DNA of 47,875 bases from contig MGOZ01000037.1 in the NCBI GenBank assembly GCA_001797285.1, positions 1 through 47,875 on the forward strand, given 5' to 3'. The notes under the pieces were generated by a model. That model saw only the letters and a program-made list of their open reading frames with translations, was not told the origin of the DNA and did no database searches. Shown piece after piece: positions 1 to 7,962 of this stretch. Made by a program: the position numbers and the translations under genes. Origin of the DNA: Coxiella sp. RIFCSPHIGHO2_12_FULL_42_15. GTDB taxonomy: Bacteria > Pseudomonadota > Gammaproteobacteria > Coxiellales > Coxiellaceae. How positions within the stretch are numbered: position 1 is the stretch's first letter; every line of letters starts with the position of its first letter.

Positions 1-1
1 A

Positions 2-229
2 GAATGCACAAAATTTTTTAAATTAAAAAGGTGTGTTTGGCCAAACGCTTACGGCGGCTCAAAAGAAAAATCGGTTATCCTCTATGAATACAATGAAAAA
101 GAGCACAAGCAGTTTGTGCATGATTGGTTTTCTGGATTTTCAGGATATTTGCATGTCGATGGAGATAATTTTTTTGATCTTGAATGGAAGAATCAAAAAA
201 AGATGTGGATTATGGATCGCTTACTCTGA
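2..229 (+). pseudogene. IS66-type transposase remnant
   Basis: The frame through base 56 is open from the left edge to a TGA at 227-229. It encodes a stretch with YGGSKEKSVILYEY, then GFSGYLHVDGDNFF. This resembles the DDE core of IS66-family transposases, where a Y/F-rich strand is followed by GFxGxLxxDGYxGF. There is no start codon in the window and the frame ends right after this block, so only a scrap of the catalytic domain survives; the DGY position reads DGD. It borders integrase debris and a restriction-modification pair, consistent with an old insertion hot spot. The family call is from motif resemblance only; another DDE transposase is possible. Confidence 0.5.
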
Positions 230-232
230 AAC

Positions 233-292
233 ACTATAAGAGCTTTAACAGGCGATGGAAAATATTTATTTCCTAGTGTCCGCAGTCTTTAA
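233..292 (+). pseudogene. P4-type tyrosine integrase fragment
   Basis: This short in-frame stretch reads TGDGKYLFPSVRSL and then stops. The pattern G-x-G-K/R-Y-L/V-F-P-S-x-R-S is typical of the catalytic domain of P4-like phage/island integrases, just upstream of the HxxR box. Neither the catalytic Arg-His-x-x-Arg nor Tyr region is present, so it is a relic. A separate N-terminal integrase fragment lies at 2681-2815 on the other strand. The match is short and confidence is modest. Confidence 0.4.
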
Positions 293-314
293 GGATGTTG
301 AAATGTCTTTCTTG

Positions 315-1589
315 CTAAGTTAATTGTTCGTGCATTTTAGATGACGCTATAGGGATGTTATTTATTTCCTCGTTAGAAACAATGAATCTCTTCAAATCGG
401 GAAATTTATTTATATCATTTACTATGAATATTTTATTGCTAGGGATTCTTTCGTAGTAATTTTCATTAGTTGTTTCTCCTTCACAAAGAATTAGTATTTT
501 TATAGAAAAACCACTCTTTTCACTAGCTTTAAGTAAAGAATTTATTGCCGCATCTTTCGATTCATGCTTTTTTTGGATTTTTATAGGAATGGGTCTCATT
601 GATCCGTCAATGGATAAAAAGCCATCTATTCCTTTATTGCGCTGCACGGGAACAGCTCCAATTTTTTCTAATATACTTATAATATCATCGTCTTGATTTA
701 AGTAGGCTTGCTCGCCACGCTTTAGTAAATTAGATTCAGATTTTATTGGGTTGGAAATACGGCTTTGTGCGAGAGTAATAGCATCTTCTGAAAGATCAAT
801 TCCAACATATTTGCGATTTAATAATTTTGCTGCAACCAGTGTTGTGCCACTGCCACAGAATGGATCTAAAACAATGTCATCTATATCTGTAGAAATAGAA
901 ATAATTCTTTCTAATAATAGTATTGGCTTTTGCGTCGGATATCCAGATCGCTCACTTGCTTTTGGATTTAAATACGGTATTTGCCATACATCAGATAGCG
1001 GCACACCAAGTTTTTTTTCTATAAGTTCAACTTTATCGTTATATTTTTTTTTATAAGCTGTCTTTCCGTTGGCGTCTCTCATTCGTTTTTGGAAAATCTG
1101 GTCTATATTAGTAGTTGGAGAATAATCTTCAAATAGTTTATTGAATTTAAAAAAATTAGTTTTACTATAAAAATAGATAATTTGATGGCAGCTTAACAAT
1201 CCATTTTTAGCATTTGACCATCTTTTATATGCCCAAACTATTTCACTTTGAAATTTATCAACACCAAAGACTTCATCTAGCGCAATCCTAAGATAATGAG
1301 ACGCCGATCTATCACAGTGTAGAAATATACTTCCAGTTTTTTTAAGAACCCTTCTGCATTCAATAATTCTCTCTTTAATGTAATTAGAATATTCGGCAAT
1401 GTCAGCCCAAGTATCATTAAAAGAATATTCTTTTTTATTATCTCGAGATTTTAAAGAATGCTTTTTTTGTGTGAAAAAGGGAGGATCAAGATAAACTAAG
1501 TCTATTGACTCATCATTTATTTTCTTTAATTGATTTAAACAATCGCCCAGCATTAACTCATTATTAGGAACTTCCAGTATTTTTTTCAT
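315..1589 (-). CDS. Type II DNA methyltransferase (beta class, N6A/N4C type)
   Basis: Modification enzyme of a restriction-modification pair; it should transfer methyl from S-adenosylmethionine to an exocyclic amino group of adenine or cytosine. The catalytic motif VYLDPPF (about residues 33-38) precedes the SAM-binding motif DPFCGSGTT (about 240-250); this order defines the beta class. After the methylase fold (about residue 300 on) there is an extra C-terminal domain of about 110 residues containing GIDGFLSIDG and IPIKIQKK, reminiscent of a PD-(D/E)xK nuclease strand pair (see findings). The ATG at 1589 is preferred over the upstream TTG because GGAGAGA lies at proper spacing before it. The start overlaps the end of the restriction gene, implying translational coupling. 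Target sequence is not visible from the protein. Confidence 0.88.
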   Translation of the reverse strand: MKKILEVPNNELMLGDCLNQLKKINDESIDLVYLDPPFFTQKKHSLKSRDNKKEYSFNDTWADIAEYSNYIKERIIECRRVLKKTGSIFLHCDRSASHYLRIALDEVFGVDKFQSEIVWAYKRWSNAKNGLLSCHQIIYFYSKTNFFKFNKLFEDYSPTTNIDQIFQKRMRDANGKTAYKKKYNDKVELIEKKLGVPLSDVWQIPYLNPKASERSGYPTQKPILLLERIISISTDIDDIVLDPFCGSGTTLVAAKLLNRKYVGIDLSEDAITLAQSRISNPIKSESNLLKRGEQAYLNQDDDIISILEKIGAVPVQRNKGIDGFLSIDGSMRPIPIKIQKKHESKDAAINSLLKASEKSGFSIKILILCEGETTNENYYERIPSNKIFIVNDINKFPDLKRFIVSNEEINNIPIASSKMHEQLT

Positions 1590-2199
1590 GAGCAATTCTC
1601 TCCAATATATTTAAAAGATCAATCCCTGTCCTTTCTTTTATAATTTCCCATGCCAATTTGCCAAAATAATATTCGCCTCCAACGCTTTTATATATTGCCT
1701 GAAGTGCTTCCTGTATTTTTATTGCTTGTGAGCGATTTGGATAATAAAACATTATTCTTATTGGGTTATATCCAGCATCTTTAATATTTTTAATGCGTGT
1801 ATGTTCTTTAACTATGTGATCACCATCAGTTGTTGCATCTCGCCATTTTATTTCATAAGCATCATTATTAATTAGGCAATCGATCTCGAATGTTTTTGGC
1901 CTCATACCGATAGTGTTTGGTATTCTTACTTTTTTCTTAGCCTCTGGAAAGGCGCTCTCAAAACATAAGATAGATGCTTCTTCTAGGAAAGACCCAGCAT
2001 ATTTATATAAAAACCGTCCCTTATTTTGATATTCATCTATCATTTTTCCTTCTTTCAGAGAAATACCAAGAACTCTATAAATCAAATAATGTGAATTGTC
2101 ATCGGATTCCATTTCAACAAGACGCCCGCTCATTTTTTTCGTAAGCGAATCTGAATAGCTGTTTGCTAAGCTATGTATTAAATTAAAACAATCTTCCAT
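1564..2199 (-). CDS. ApaLI-like type II restriction endonuclease
   Basis: Likely the cleaving partner of the adjacent methyltransferase. The 211-aa protein carries a PD-(D/E)xK-type core: EID (about residues 103-105) followed by YEIKW (about 113-117) and then DATTDGDHIVKEHTR. This region and the N-terminal block DNSHYLIYRVLG...YQNKGRFLYKYAG look like the ApaLI restriction-enzyme family (ApaLI cuts GTGCAC), but recognition of GTGCAC here is inference. The ORF appears intact, with a GGTGAG ribosome site seven bases before the ATG. Its 3' end overlaps the methyltransferase start by 26 bases, so both are made from one message, nuclease first. It lies in a decayed mobile island, consistent with horizontal acquisition. 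Confidence 0.75.
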   Translation of the reverse strand: MEDCFNLIHSLANSYSDSLTKKMSGRLVEMESDDNSHYLIYRVLGISLKEGKMIDEYQNKGRFLYKYAGSFLEEASILCFESAFPEAKKKVRIPNTIGMRPKTFEIDCLINNDAYEIKWRDATTDGDHIVKEHTRIKNIKDAGYNPIRIMFYYPNRSQAIKIQEALQAIYKSVGGEYYFGKLAWEIIKERTGIDLLNILERIAHEKNTGSS

Positions 2200-2257
2200 T
2201 ATTTACTCACCGTAATTATAAATTGTCGATAACTATTTTTATCATCTAATTAAATAG

Positions 2258-2463
2258 TCATTTTTTCTCATTCAAAAGTTGTTCATCTATTTTCGGAATG
2301 CTAATACCATGCTGTTCGCAATAATCCCGAATCAATACTTCCACCATATTTGCTATGGAGCGATGCTCACGGTCTGCAGCCTCACACAACGCCATTTTAA
2401 GCTGCGGCATAATGCGAAAAGTTAGTGTTGCCGTCTTGCTACTGGGAATTTTTTATACACCAT
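2258..2463 (-). pseudogene. Ribbon-helix-helix (CopG/Arc-like) gene, probably frameshifted
   Basis: Reading the minus strand, an open frame gives KTATLTFRIMPQLKMALCEA, then DREHRSIANMVEVLIRDYCE, ending at a TGA at 2258-2260. The TLTFRI strand followed by two helices is the ribbon-helix-helix DNA-binding layout of small antitoxins and plasmid regulators. No start codon lies in this frame after the upstream TAA. An ATG at 2463-2461 lies in a different frame and would join correctly if the run of six A residues at about 2449-2454 had one more A, so a one-base slippage is the simplest explanation. No toxin partner is visible. Translation from the internal ATG (MPQLK...) would lack the DNA-contacting strand. 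Confidence 0.5.
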
Positions 2464-2499
2464 TAAGATTTAATGCGAATGTACTGCAATGTACAGTAA

Positions 2500-2694
2500 A
2501 ATCCGATACAATCCAAGCCTGATGAACTTCTCGAAGCATGGCTTTCTCTTCCAGAAAAGCAACGAAATACGATTGACGCAATCTTACAAGAGATGTTTGA
2601 GCTTGGATGCGAAAAAGGGTTTATAGCAATCATAGATGAAGCCAAGTGGCAGATGGAAACTGAACCTGAAAAATTAAAATGTTTTGGGCGCTAA
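2500..2694 (+). pseudogene. Short open frame without start, unknown remnant
   Basis: This frame encodes PDELLEAWLSLPEKQRNTID, then ILQEMFELGCEKGFIAIIDE, and stops at 2692-2694. It reads like real, helical protein sequence but has no start codon after the preceding stop. I do not recognise the family. It overlaps by a few bases the integrase scrap on the opposite strand, marking a recombination junction near 2690. Confidence 0.3.
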
Positions 2695-2815
2695 TTTTTT
2701 TTTGCTTCAAATAAAGAAGATAGGTCTTAATTTTTTGTTCGCTTAATTCTTTCGGCGATTTGTTATAATAATCATGAAGCTGAGTAATGGCTTTCTGATT
2801 GATTCCAGGATTGGC
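2681..2815 (-). pseudogene. Tyrosine recombinase N-terminal (SAM-like) domain remnant
   Basis: The minus strand reads NPGINQKAITQLHDYYNKSP, then KELSEQKIKTYLLYLKQKKI. The pattern YYxKSPxxLSExxIxxYLLYL is characteristic of the core-binding domain of XerC/D-like and phage-type integrases. The frame is bounded by a stop upstream and runs into unrelated sequence downstream, so only about 45 residues survive. With the fragments at 2-292 it shows the left 2.9 kb is the wreck of an integrated element. Confidence 0.55.
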
Positions 2816-2922
2816 AGATTAGTTAAATAAAAATTAAGATGTTTGATTTAGGTGCGGGGTTGGATAATGGGCAGCTGCCGCGAAGCGGCTTAGTTCAATA
2901 AATCAATTTTAGGGGAATTTAC

Positions 2923-3372
2923 ATGATTAGAAAGATCATATTTTTAAGCATCATGAATGTAAGCGTTGCTACCTTTGCCGCAGATAATCATGTGATTATC
3001 CATGATGTTACTTTCCACGGACTCAATAACGCTCGGGCCGTACAATATAATGGTTATAAAGATACGGATGTGCAGCATAATTTATATTGCATCCAACATA
3101 ACCCCACCCTCAATCAATTCATTGATATTCAATATCATATTAATTTAAGCACTAAAAATGGTTACGCTGAGGTTTTAACCTATCCTGGAAAACCTATGTT
3201 ACATCCTATAGGACTTGCCAACATGCTGACCTTTATGTCAGATGGAAAATATGGGCCGATTACTCGAATTATTTTTTCCATGAATAACGATACTTCGAAT
3301 CCAGGAACTATCTGGATGACCTTGCCTGAAGGTAAAAACTTTCAATGTGTTTTTTCTAGCAAGTCAGGCTAA
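2923..3372 (+). CDS. Secreted protein of unknown function
   Basis: A 149-aa protein with a clear cleavable signal peptide: MIRKIIFLSIMNVSVATFAA with an AxA-like cleavage site before DNH. The mature part is about 130 residues, beta-rich in appearance, with only two cysteines (in LYCIQHNP and FQCVFSS), which could form one disulfide. A strong AGGGGA ribosome site precedes the ATG. No family is recognised. It is monocistronic and convergent with the 533-aa orphan on the other strand, sitting next to the mobile island, so it may be accessory. Confidence 0.7.
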   Translation: MIRKIIFLSIMNVSVATFAADNHVIIHDVTFHGLNNARAVQYNGYKDTDVQHNLYCIQHNPTLNQFIDIQYHINLSTKNGYAEVLTYPGKPMLHPIGLANMLTFMSDGKYGPITRIIFSMNNDTSNPGTIWMTLPEGKNFQCVFSSKSG

Positions 3373-3403
3373 GATCAGCAGTTTTTCATTTTCATTTCCG
3401 TTG

Positions 3404-5005
3404 TTACATCGGGGCGAGATCACAATTCTCGCTTAAGTTTAAAGGTGTCTGGGAGACAGGTTGAGGCACTCCCTCGTTGACCTCCGCGAGCGGCTGAAAC
3501 ACCCTCCCATATCCACGACTTCGATTCACCCTTTCTGAGGAAAGTAGTATCTGCATCAATTTTTCCTGCTGCTTTGTGTCACCCACTATAAGGTCACGCG
3601 ACCACTCACGAAATTTAGGGCATAGACGTAATTGGTAGAGTAACCATAGTTCCTCATACGTTCGCTCACCTGGAGATTGCTGATACACTTGCCACCAAAG
3701 TCGAAAATATACAGCTGAGTTTTCCCTTGGCATAGGAAGTTTTAAAAAAGCCTGCGCACAATCCCCATCTGAAATTAAATAATTTTTCAATCGCTCCAGT
3801 TGAAAAAATGTTTCCGCCAAAGAATTTGGCAGTTGTTTCGCATTAACCGATATTGCATTCAAAATCAATGGGTTGTTTTTAGGGGAATAAAAATCCTGCA
3901 AGTGTGATGCAAAAATAGTTTCGATATGTATAACGATTTCCCTTGCATGAGAAGAAATGCATTGATTTTTCAATGCATTAAAATACATTTCTTGAATAAT
4001 CGTGGGATATTGTTGCATTAATTGTTGGGGATTCTGATCTTCAAATAGTTCAATCACAAAATTCGATAATTTTTCTTGAAAAAGCAGTAGCAAACGTTGG
4101 TACGGCTCGTCACCATTAGCTTTATCGTTGAATTGAATGATACTCGATTTTTTATGTTCAATTAATTCAAGTAGTTCTTTACGCAATGTCTGTTTCAACA
4201 CAGGGTCATTCATCATTTGATAAGCGCTCACAAGACCAGAAAGCAACTTGCGTTTTTCCCCCATGCAATATCTTTCTCCCTCAACCGGAGTTAATCCTTC
4301 TAGCTTGGGCACAGAAAACTCACCTTTTAATTTTCCAATTAATTTTCGAACGTGAGCAAAAGCTTCTTGATTATTAAAATCCGAAAAAACCGAAACACCA
4401 CTGTCATCTGGAAACTCCAGTCCTGCTGCTAAGACTACAGCTTCTACATCAAGAGAACGAGAGACGTTCAGCGCTGCCTGATAAAAATAATTAAAAATGG
4501 CATTTAAGTCTCCTGGCAGGATGTCTAACTTAAGCACATGGCGACATAATTCTGTCAACATCGATTTAAATTCTTGGATCGTCTTCAGAAAACGCTTACG
4601 ACACTCACGTTGCACCGACTCTGATCTCATATTCGATGATGAAATAAATTGAGTGAGTTCAATAAAAGATTTTTTTAAAATATCCTTAAACGCTACTCCA
4701 ATGGCTTCCATTCTTAAAATATCATAAATTGCTTCAATTTTTTCTTGTTTCCCATCACCTGATTCACTGACTTCTTTAAAATATTTCTGAACCAGAAATT
4801 GTGGATATTCTTGCAGTAATTTTTCGATGGTCCGTGTTTTAATATCACGATTTTCGTGCGTAATTAACACGATGATTTCCGCTTCGACGGTTGCTTTCAA
4901 TTGCGGCTCTGTCTTTTCCGCTTTGTGTGCTTTTATTAAACTTTTTAATTTGTGTAATTCTATTAAAACTTTTAATTCGTTTAACGCTTCTTCTACGAAT
5001 CGCAT
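3404..5005 (-). CDS. 533-aa orphan helical protein
   Basis: An intact 533-aa ORF preceded by an AAGGTGAGAG ribosome site. The sequence is strongly helical with charged, coiled-coil-like N-terminal segments (EALNELKVLIELHKLKSLIK) and no signal peptide or membrane helix. No catalytic motif is recognisable. The C-terminal 40 residues are polar and probably disordered. Large soluble helical orphans with no relatives are common among secreted effectors in Legionellales, but nothing in the sequence proves secretion. It stands alone between the 2923 gene and map. It could equally be a lineage-specific cytosolic protein. Confidence 0.7.
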   Translation of the reverse strand: MRFVEEALNELKVLIELHKLKSLIKAHKAEKTEPQLKATVEAEIIVLITHENRDIKTRTIEKLLQEYPQFLVQKYFKEVSESGDGKQEKIEAIYDILRMEAIGVAFKDILKKSFIELTQFISSSNMRSESVQRECRKRFLKTIQEFKSMLTELCRHVLKLDILPGDLNAIFNYFYQAALNVSRSLDVEAVVLAAGLEFPDDSGVSVFSDFNNQEAFAHVRKLIGKLKGEFSVPKLEGLTPVEGERYCMGEKRKLLSGLVSAYQMMNDPVLKQTLRKELLELIEHKKSSIIQFNDKANGDEPYQRLLLLFQEKLSNFVIELFEDQNPQQLMQQYPTIIQEMYFNALKNQCISSHAREIVIHIETIFASHLQDFYSPKNNPLILNAISVNAKQLPNSLAETFFQLERLKNYLISDGDCAQAFLKLPMPRENSAVYFRLWWQVYQQSPGERTYEELWLLYQLRLCPKFREWSRDLIVGDTKQQEKLMQILLSSERVNRSRGYGRVFQPLAEVNEGVPQPVSQTPLNLSENCDLAPM

Positions 5006-5107
5006 CGACTCTCACCTTTACAATTACTTCCACCTCAGTACAAGGATAGCGCATATTACTTAACTAAATATTAAGTATTGCATAAAATAAGCAATTGAAA
5101 AGGATTG

Positions 5108-5127
5108 AAAAAGCGTATAGCTTTTCA
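5108..5127 (-). terminator. Possible terminator downstream of map
   Basis: On the minus strand a short stem GAAAAGC/GCTTTTTC with a five-base loop is followed shortly by a T-rich stretch, about 60 bases after the map stop. The stem is weak and AT-rich. The rest of 5006-5185 shows nothing else recognisable. Confidence 0.3.
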
Positions 5128-5185
5128 GATAAATATTTTGGTGAAAATGATCGTGCCATTAGAAGCCACTATATAACTATTTATA

Positions 5186-5983
5186 TTAAAAGAGATTTTT
5201 AACCGTTTCTTTTTCTTCCTCACGCAATGTCAGAATTTCAAATCCTGTTTCAGTAACCAAAATGGTGTGCTCCCACTGCGCCGAAAGCCGACGATCAGCG
5301 GTAACTGCAATGGTCCAATTGTTACGTGTAATGGATTTGATGGCCGCTTTACCCTGATTAATCATGGGCTCAATGGTGAAAGTCATGCCAGGCTGCAGTT
5401 TTAACCCCTTGCCTGGAAAGCCATAATGCAGCACCTGAGGCTCTTCATGCATGAGTTTGCCAATACCATGTCCGCAATACTCACGCACCACAGAATAGCC
5501 ATTCACTTCAGCGTGGGTTTGTATAGCATGCCCAATATCCCCTAAGGTCGCATCGGGTTTAACGGCTTTAATCCCTTCATAGAGGCATTGCTGTGTGACC
5601 TCGACAAGGCGCTGCGCGTGTGGGGCGACCTTACCAACGGAAAAAGTTTTACTGCTATCCCCATAATAGCCATCTTTAATAACCGTCACATCCACATTGA
5701 CAATATCGCCGTTCTCTAATACTTGTGTGGAAGAAGGCATGCCGTGACAAACCACTTTATTGACTGACGTATTGACGCAATAAGGATAGCCATATTGCCC
5801 CTTGCTACCAGGAATTGCCTGCAAGGTATCAACAATATAGCGCTCACAGAATACATCAATTTCTGCCGTAGTAATGCCAGGTTTTATGATGGATGCTACC
5901 GCTTCAAGTACCTTACTTGTCAAATGGCCAGCAATACGCATTTTTTCAATTTCTTCCGGCGTTTTAATCAGCATTGGCGACAT
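5186..5983 (-). CDS. map: Type I methionine aminopeptidase
   Basis: Removes the initiator methionine from nascent cytosolic proteins. The 265-aa length equals that of the E. coli enzyme. The dinuclear metal ligands are all visible: Asp in NVDVTVIKDGYYGDSS (two Asp), His in EYCGHGIG, Glu in FTIEPM and Glu in WEHT. The N-terminal block IKTPEEIEKMRIAGHLTSKV is the family signature. The first ATG is kept, although MLIKT three codons later is an alternative. It appears monocistronic here, between the TolC-like gene and an orphan. Confidence 0.97.
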   Translation of the reverse strand: MSPMLIKTPEEIEKMRIAGHLTSKVLEAVASIIKPGITTAEIDVFCERYIVDTLQAIPGSKGQYGYPYCVNTSVNKVVCHGMPSSTQVLENGDIVNVDVTVIKDGYYGDSSKTFSVGKVAPHAQRLVEVTQQCLYEGIKAVKPDATLGDIGHAIQTHAEVNGYSVVREYCGHGIGKLMHEEPQVLHYGFPGKGLKLQPGMTFTIEPMINQGKAAIKSITRNNWTIAVTADRRLSAQWEHTILVTETGFEILTLREEEKETVKNLF

Positions 5984-6081
5984 GATAAAATGACCTACGT
6001 TATAAAATGATCGATGGGGAAAGACTACCTGAATTTTAGCAGATTCGCATCCAAAAGTTCCTCGGCGTTAGATGGGGTATG

Positions 6082-7434
6082 TCACGGTTGAAACGAAAAC
6101 GTAATTTCTTTTCCAAGCCACGTATTGATCATGGCAATATCTTCTGGAGATAAAGTACCCGCTTGTTGCTTCAAATTAATAATGTTATCGATGTAGTTAT
6201 AGCGGTCATCCGCATATTGTTGCTGCACGGTCGTTAAGCCGGTCACGCTATCTAAAACATCTTCCATCGTTCGTGTCCCCACTTCAAATCCTTGTTGCGT
6301 TGCGTCCAATTGTTTTTTAGCAGAAATAATGGCTTGCTGATCTGCCGTAATTTGACTAATGCCAGACGCTACACCTAAAAACGCTTTTTGTGTATTCGTG
6401 ACCACTTGACGATGATCCATTTCCAACTGATCACTGGCCGCTAAATATTTATAACGCGCTTGTTTGGTGTTCACCCCATCATATCCACCACGAAATATGG
6501 GAAATGTTAAATTTAGTCCCACTTGTGTTTGCTCAATGTCAGGCGTTGATTGAGAAACAGGACCCGATAAGTTAGTCATTCCATTTTGGTATGAACCGAC
6601 AAGATTCAACGTTGGTAGATAACCCGCTTTCGCAACGCTAATATTTTTCTTGCTGGAATACATTAAATTTAAATCAGATTGAATTAAATAATTTTGTTTC
6701 TCCGCGGTTGCAACCCACTGATTCATATTTTTGGGACTGGGAATCGCCAGCGGGATTTTTGCATTCAAACTGGCTAGCGATTGATACTCTTTTCCGGTAA
6801 TGGCACGCAAATTTTCTAGATTATTTTGCAGATTATTACGATCTTTAATTTCTTGCGCTATCGATTGGTCATATTTAGCTTCTGCATCATACAGTGGCGT
6901 CACCGCCACCAAACCTACCTCATATTTACTTTTCATCGTTTGGTATTGGATAAAAAATTGTTTCTTCTGTGCGATCGTTAAATTTAATTTTTCATTCGCA
7001 CGCAATACTTCAAAATAAGCCATCGCCGTACGACTCATTAAATCTTGACTGGCTGCAAGATATTGAGCTGTTGCTGCTTTTACTGAATAATGAGCAGAAC
7101 CAATGGACTGCCACGTTGCTAAATTAAAAATGGGCTGTGTCATACTCACTACATAGGTTTCACTTTGAATACGATCTTGATTAGGATAATACGTTCGCCC
7201 AACCGTGCCTGATACTGCAATATTGGGGAAAAGACCCGATCCAGGTGCACCATTGCCGGTCATTGCTAAAGGCAAATTTTCTTTAGCGGTTAACCAATCG
7301 GCATTGGCCTTTTTAAAAGTGGGATCACTGGCCAAGGCTTGCTGATATACTGCAGATAAATCATCGGCATAGACACTGAATACAGGAATACTACAAAAAG
7401 CCATTTTGATCACTAATCTCACCACGCGCTTCAT
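6082..7434 (-). CDS. TolC-family outer membrane channel protein
   Basis: A 450-aa outer membrane efflux protein forming the periplasm-spanning exit duct for tripartite pumps or type I secretion. The start at 7434 is chosen because GGAG precedes it and it begins a signal peptide (MKRVVRLVIKMAFCSIPVFS..YADD). The mature protein has the duplicated TolC layout: LSAVYQQALASDPTFKKANA near the start, a first helical hairpin repeat ending before NLVGSYQNG, and a second with the VGTRTMEDVLDS motif typical of the second repeat. Length is close to TolC. A second TolC-family gene at 40648 belongs to the LssB-type exporter, so this copy may be the general TolC partner for other pumps. A repeat (7458-7491) sits just upstream of its start. 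Confidence 0.9.
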   Translation of the reverse strand: MKRVVRLVIKMAFCSIPVFSVYADDLSAVYQQALASDPTFKKANADWLTAKENLPLAMTGNGAPGSGLFPNIAVSGTVGRTYYPNQDRIQSETYVVSMTQPIFNLATWQSIGSAHYSVKAATAQYLAASQDLMSRTAMAYFEVLRANEKLNLTIAQKKQFFIQYQTMKSKYEVGLVAVTPLYDAEAKYDQSIAQEIKDRNNLQNNLENLRAITGKEYQSLASLNAKIPLAIPSPKNMNQWVATAEKQNYLIQSDLNLMYSSKKNISVAKAGYLPTLNLVGSYQNGMTNLSGPVSQSTPDIEQTQVGLNLTFPIFRGGYDGVNTKQARYKYLAASDQLEMDHRQVVTNTQKAFLGVASGISQITADQQAIISAKKQLDATQQGFEVGTRTMEDVLDSVTGLTTVQQQYADDRYNYIDNIINLKQQAGTLSPEDIAMINTWLGKEITFSFQP

Positions 7435-7457
7435 CTCATATCTCCAGCACCTAAAGT

Positions 7458-7491
7458 GGGTGTCGCTTTGCATTAACCCAAGGCGACACCC
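7458..7491. repeat. Short hairpin element, family R (copy 2)
   Basis: GGGTGTCGC at the left end faces AGGCGACACCC at the right end, giving a 34-bp hairpin with the same ends as the 49-bp element at 16975-17023. The eight bases outside each end are CCTAAAGT and CCTAACAT, six of eight matching, which looks like a decayed 8-bp target duplication. It lies immediately upstream of the TolC-like start codon. Confidence 0.55.
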
Positions 7492-7616
7492 CCTAACATT
7501 GATTCAGGGCTTCCTAGCTATCGATACATTTCCACTATGAAAATAAAATCAAACTGACCCAGACAGAACACTGTCTAAGTGATTCAACGAGCTTCTGCTC
7601 TATCTTATTGAAAGTT

Positions 7617-7635
7617 ATTGAGAAGGCTTCTCAAT
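7617..7635. repeat. 19-bp perfect palindrome
   Basis: ATTGAGAAG and CTTCTCAAT form nine-base arms around a single central G. It lies in the gap between the TolC-like gene and the repeat mosaic; it could be an operator or a small terminator stem. No T-run follows. Confidence 0.3.
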
Positions 7636-7765
7636 CCATGGAAGGCTATTCATAACGACAACATCTCACAAAGAGACATCATTGGGCAGATAATAACCGA
7701 GATTACCCAATATGTCAAAAAAACGACAGCTATCGTATAGTCCACAACCCGAGTAACAAAAATCC

Positions 7766-7952
7766 CCATGGCAAGCCGCGGGGGATAAAAATCCCCGGGC
7801 TTACGCCCAGGGTATTTTCCCATATGAATTTCGCCTGCTCGGGAAACCCCCATGGCGTAAAGCTCCTGGGCTGACGCCCAGGGTTCGGCTTTGCTATCAA
7901 ATCTTATGTGACTTTTTGAAGATGAGGGCCACACGAAGTGCCCTGCCCGCCA
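7766..7952. repeat. Mosaic of dispersed repeat fragments
   Basis: This gene-free stretch is stitched from repeat pieces. 7824-7849 is identical over 26 bases to 17386-17411. The segment from about 7883 contains the stem CCTGGGC-TGAC-GCCCAGG, and a related GGGCTTACGCCC lies just before 7815. 7911-7952 is a fragment, in reverse orientation, of the right arm of the palindromic family E (compare 31501-31541). The open frame 7650-8036 on the minus strand is produced by this mosaic and is not considered a gene. Confidence 0.6.
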
Positions 7953-7962
7953 ACAGCGGTGT

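Noticed and set aside
2463-2645. 60-aa minus-strand open frame
   Set aside because: Antisense to the better looking remnant frame at 2500-2694 and without family resemblance.
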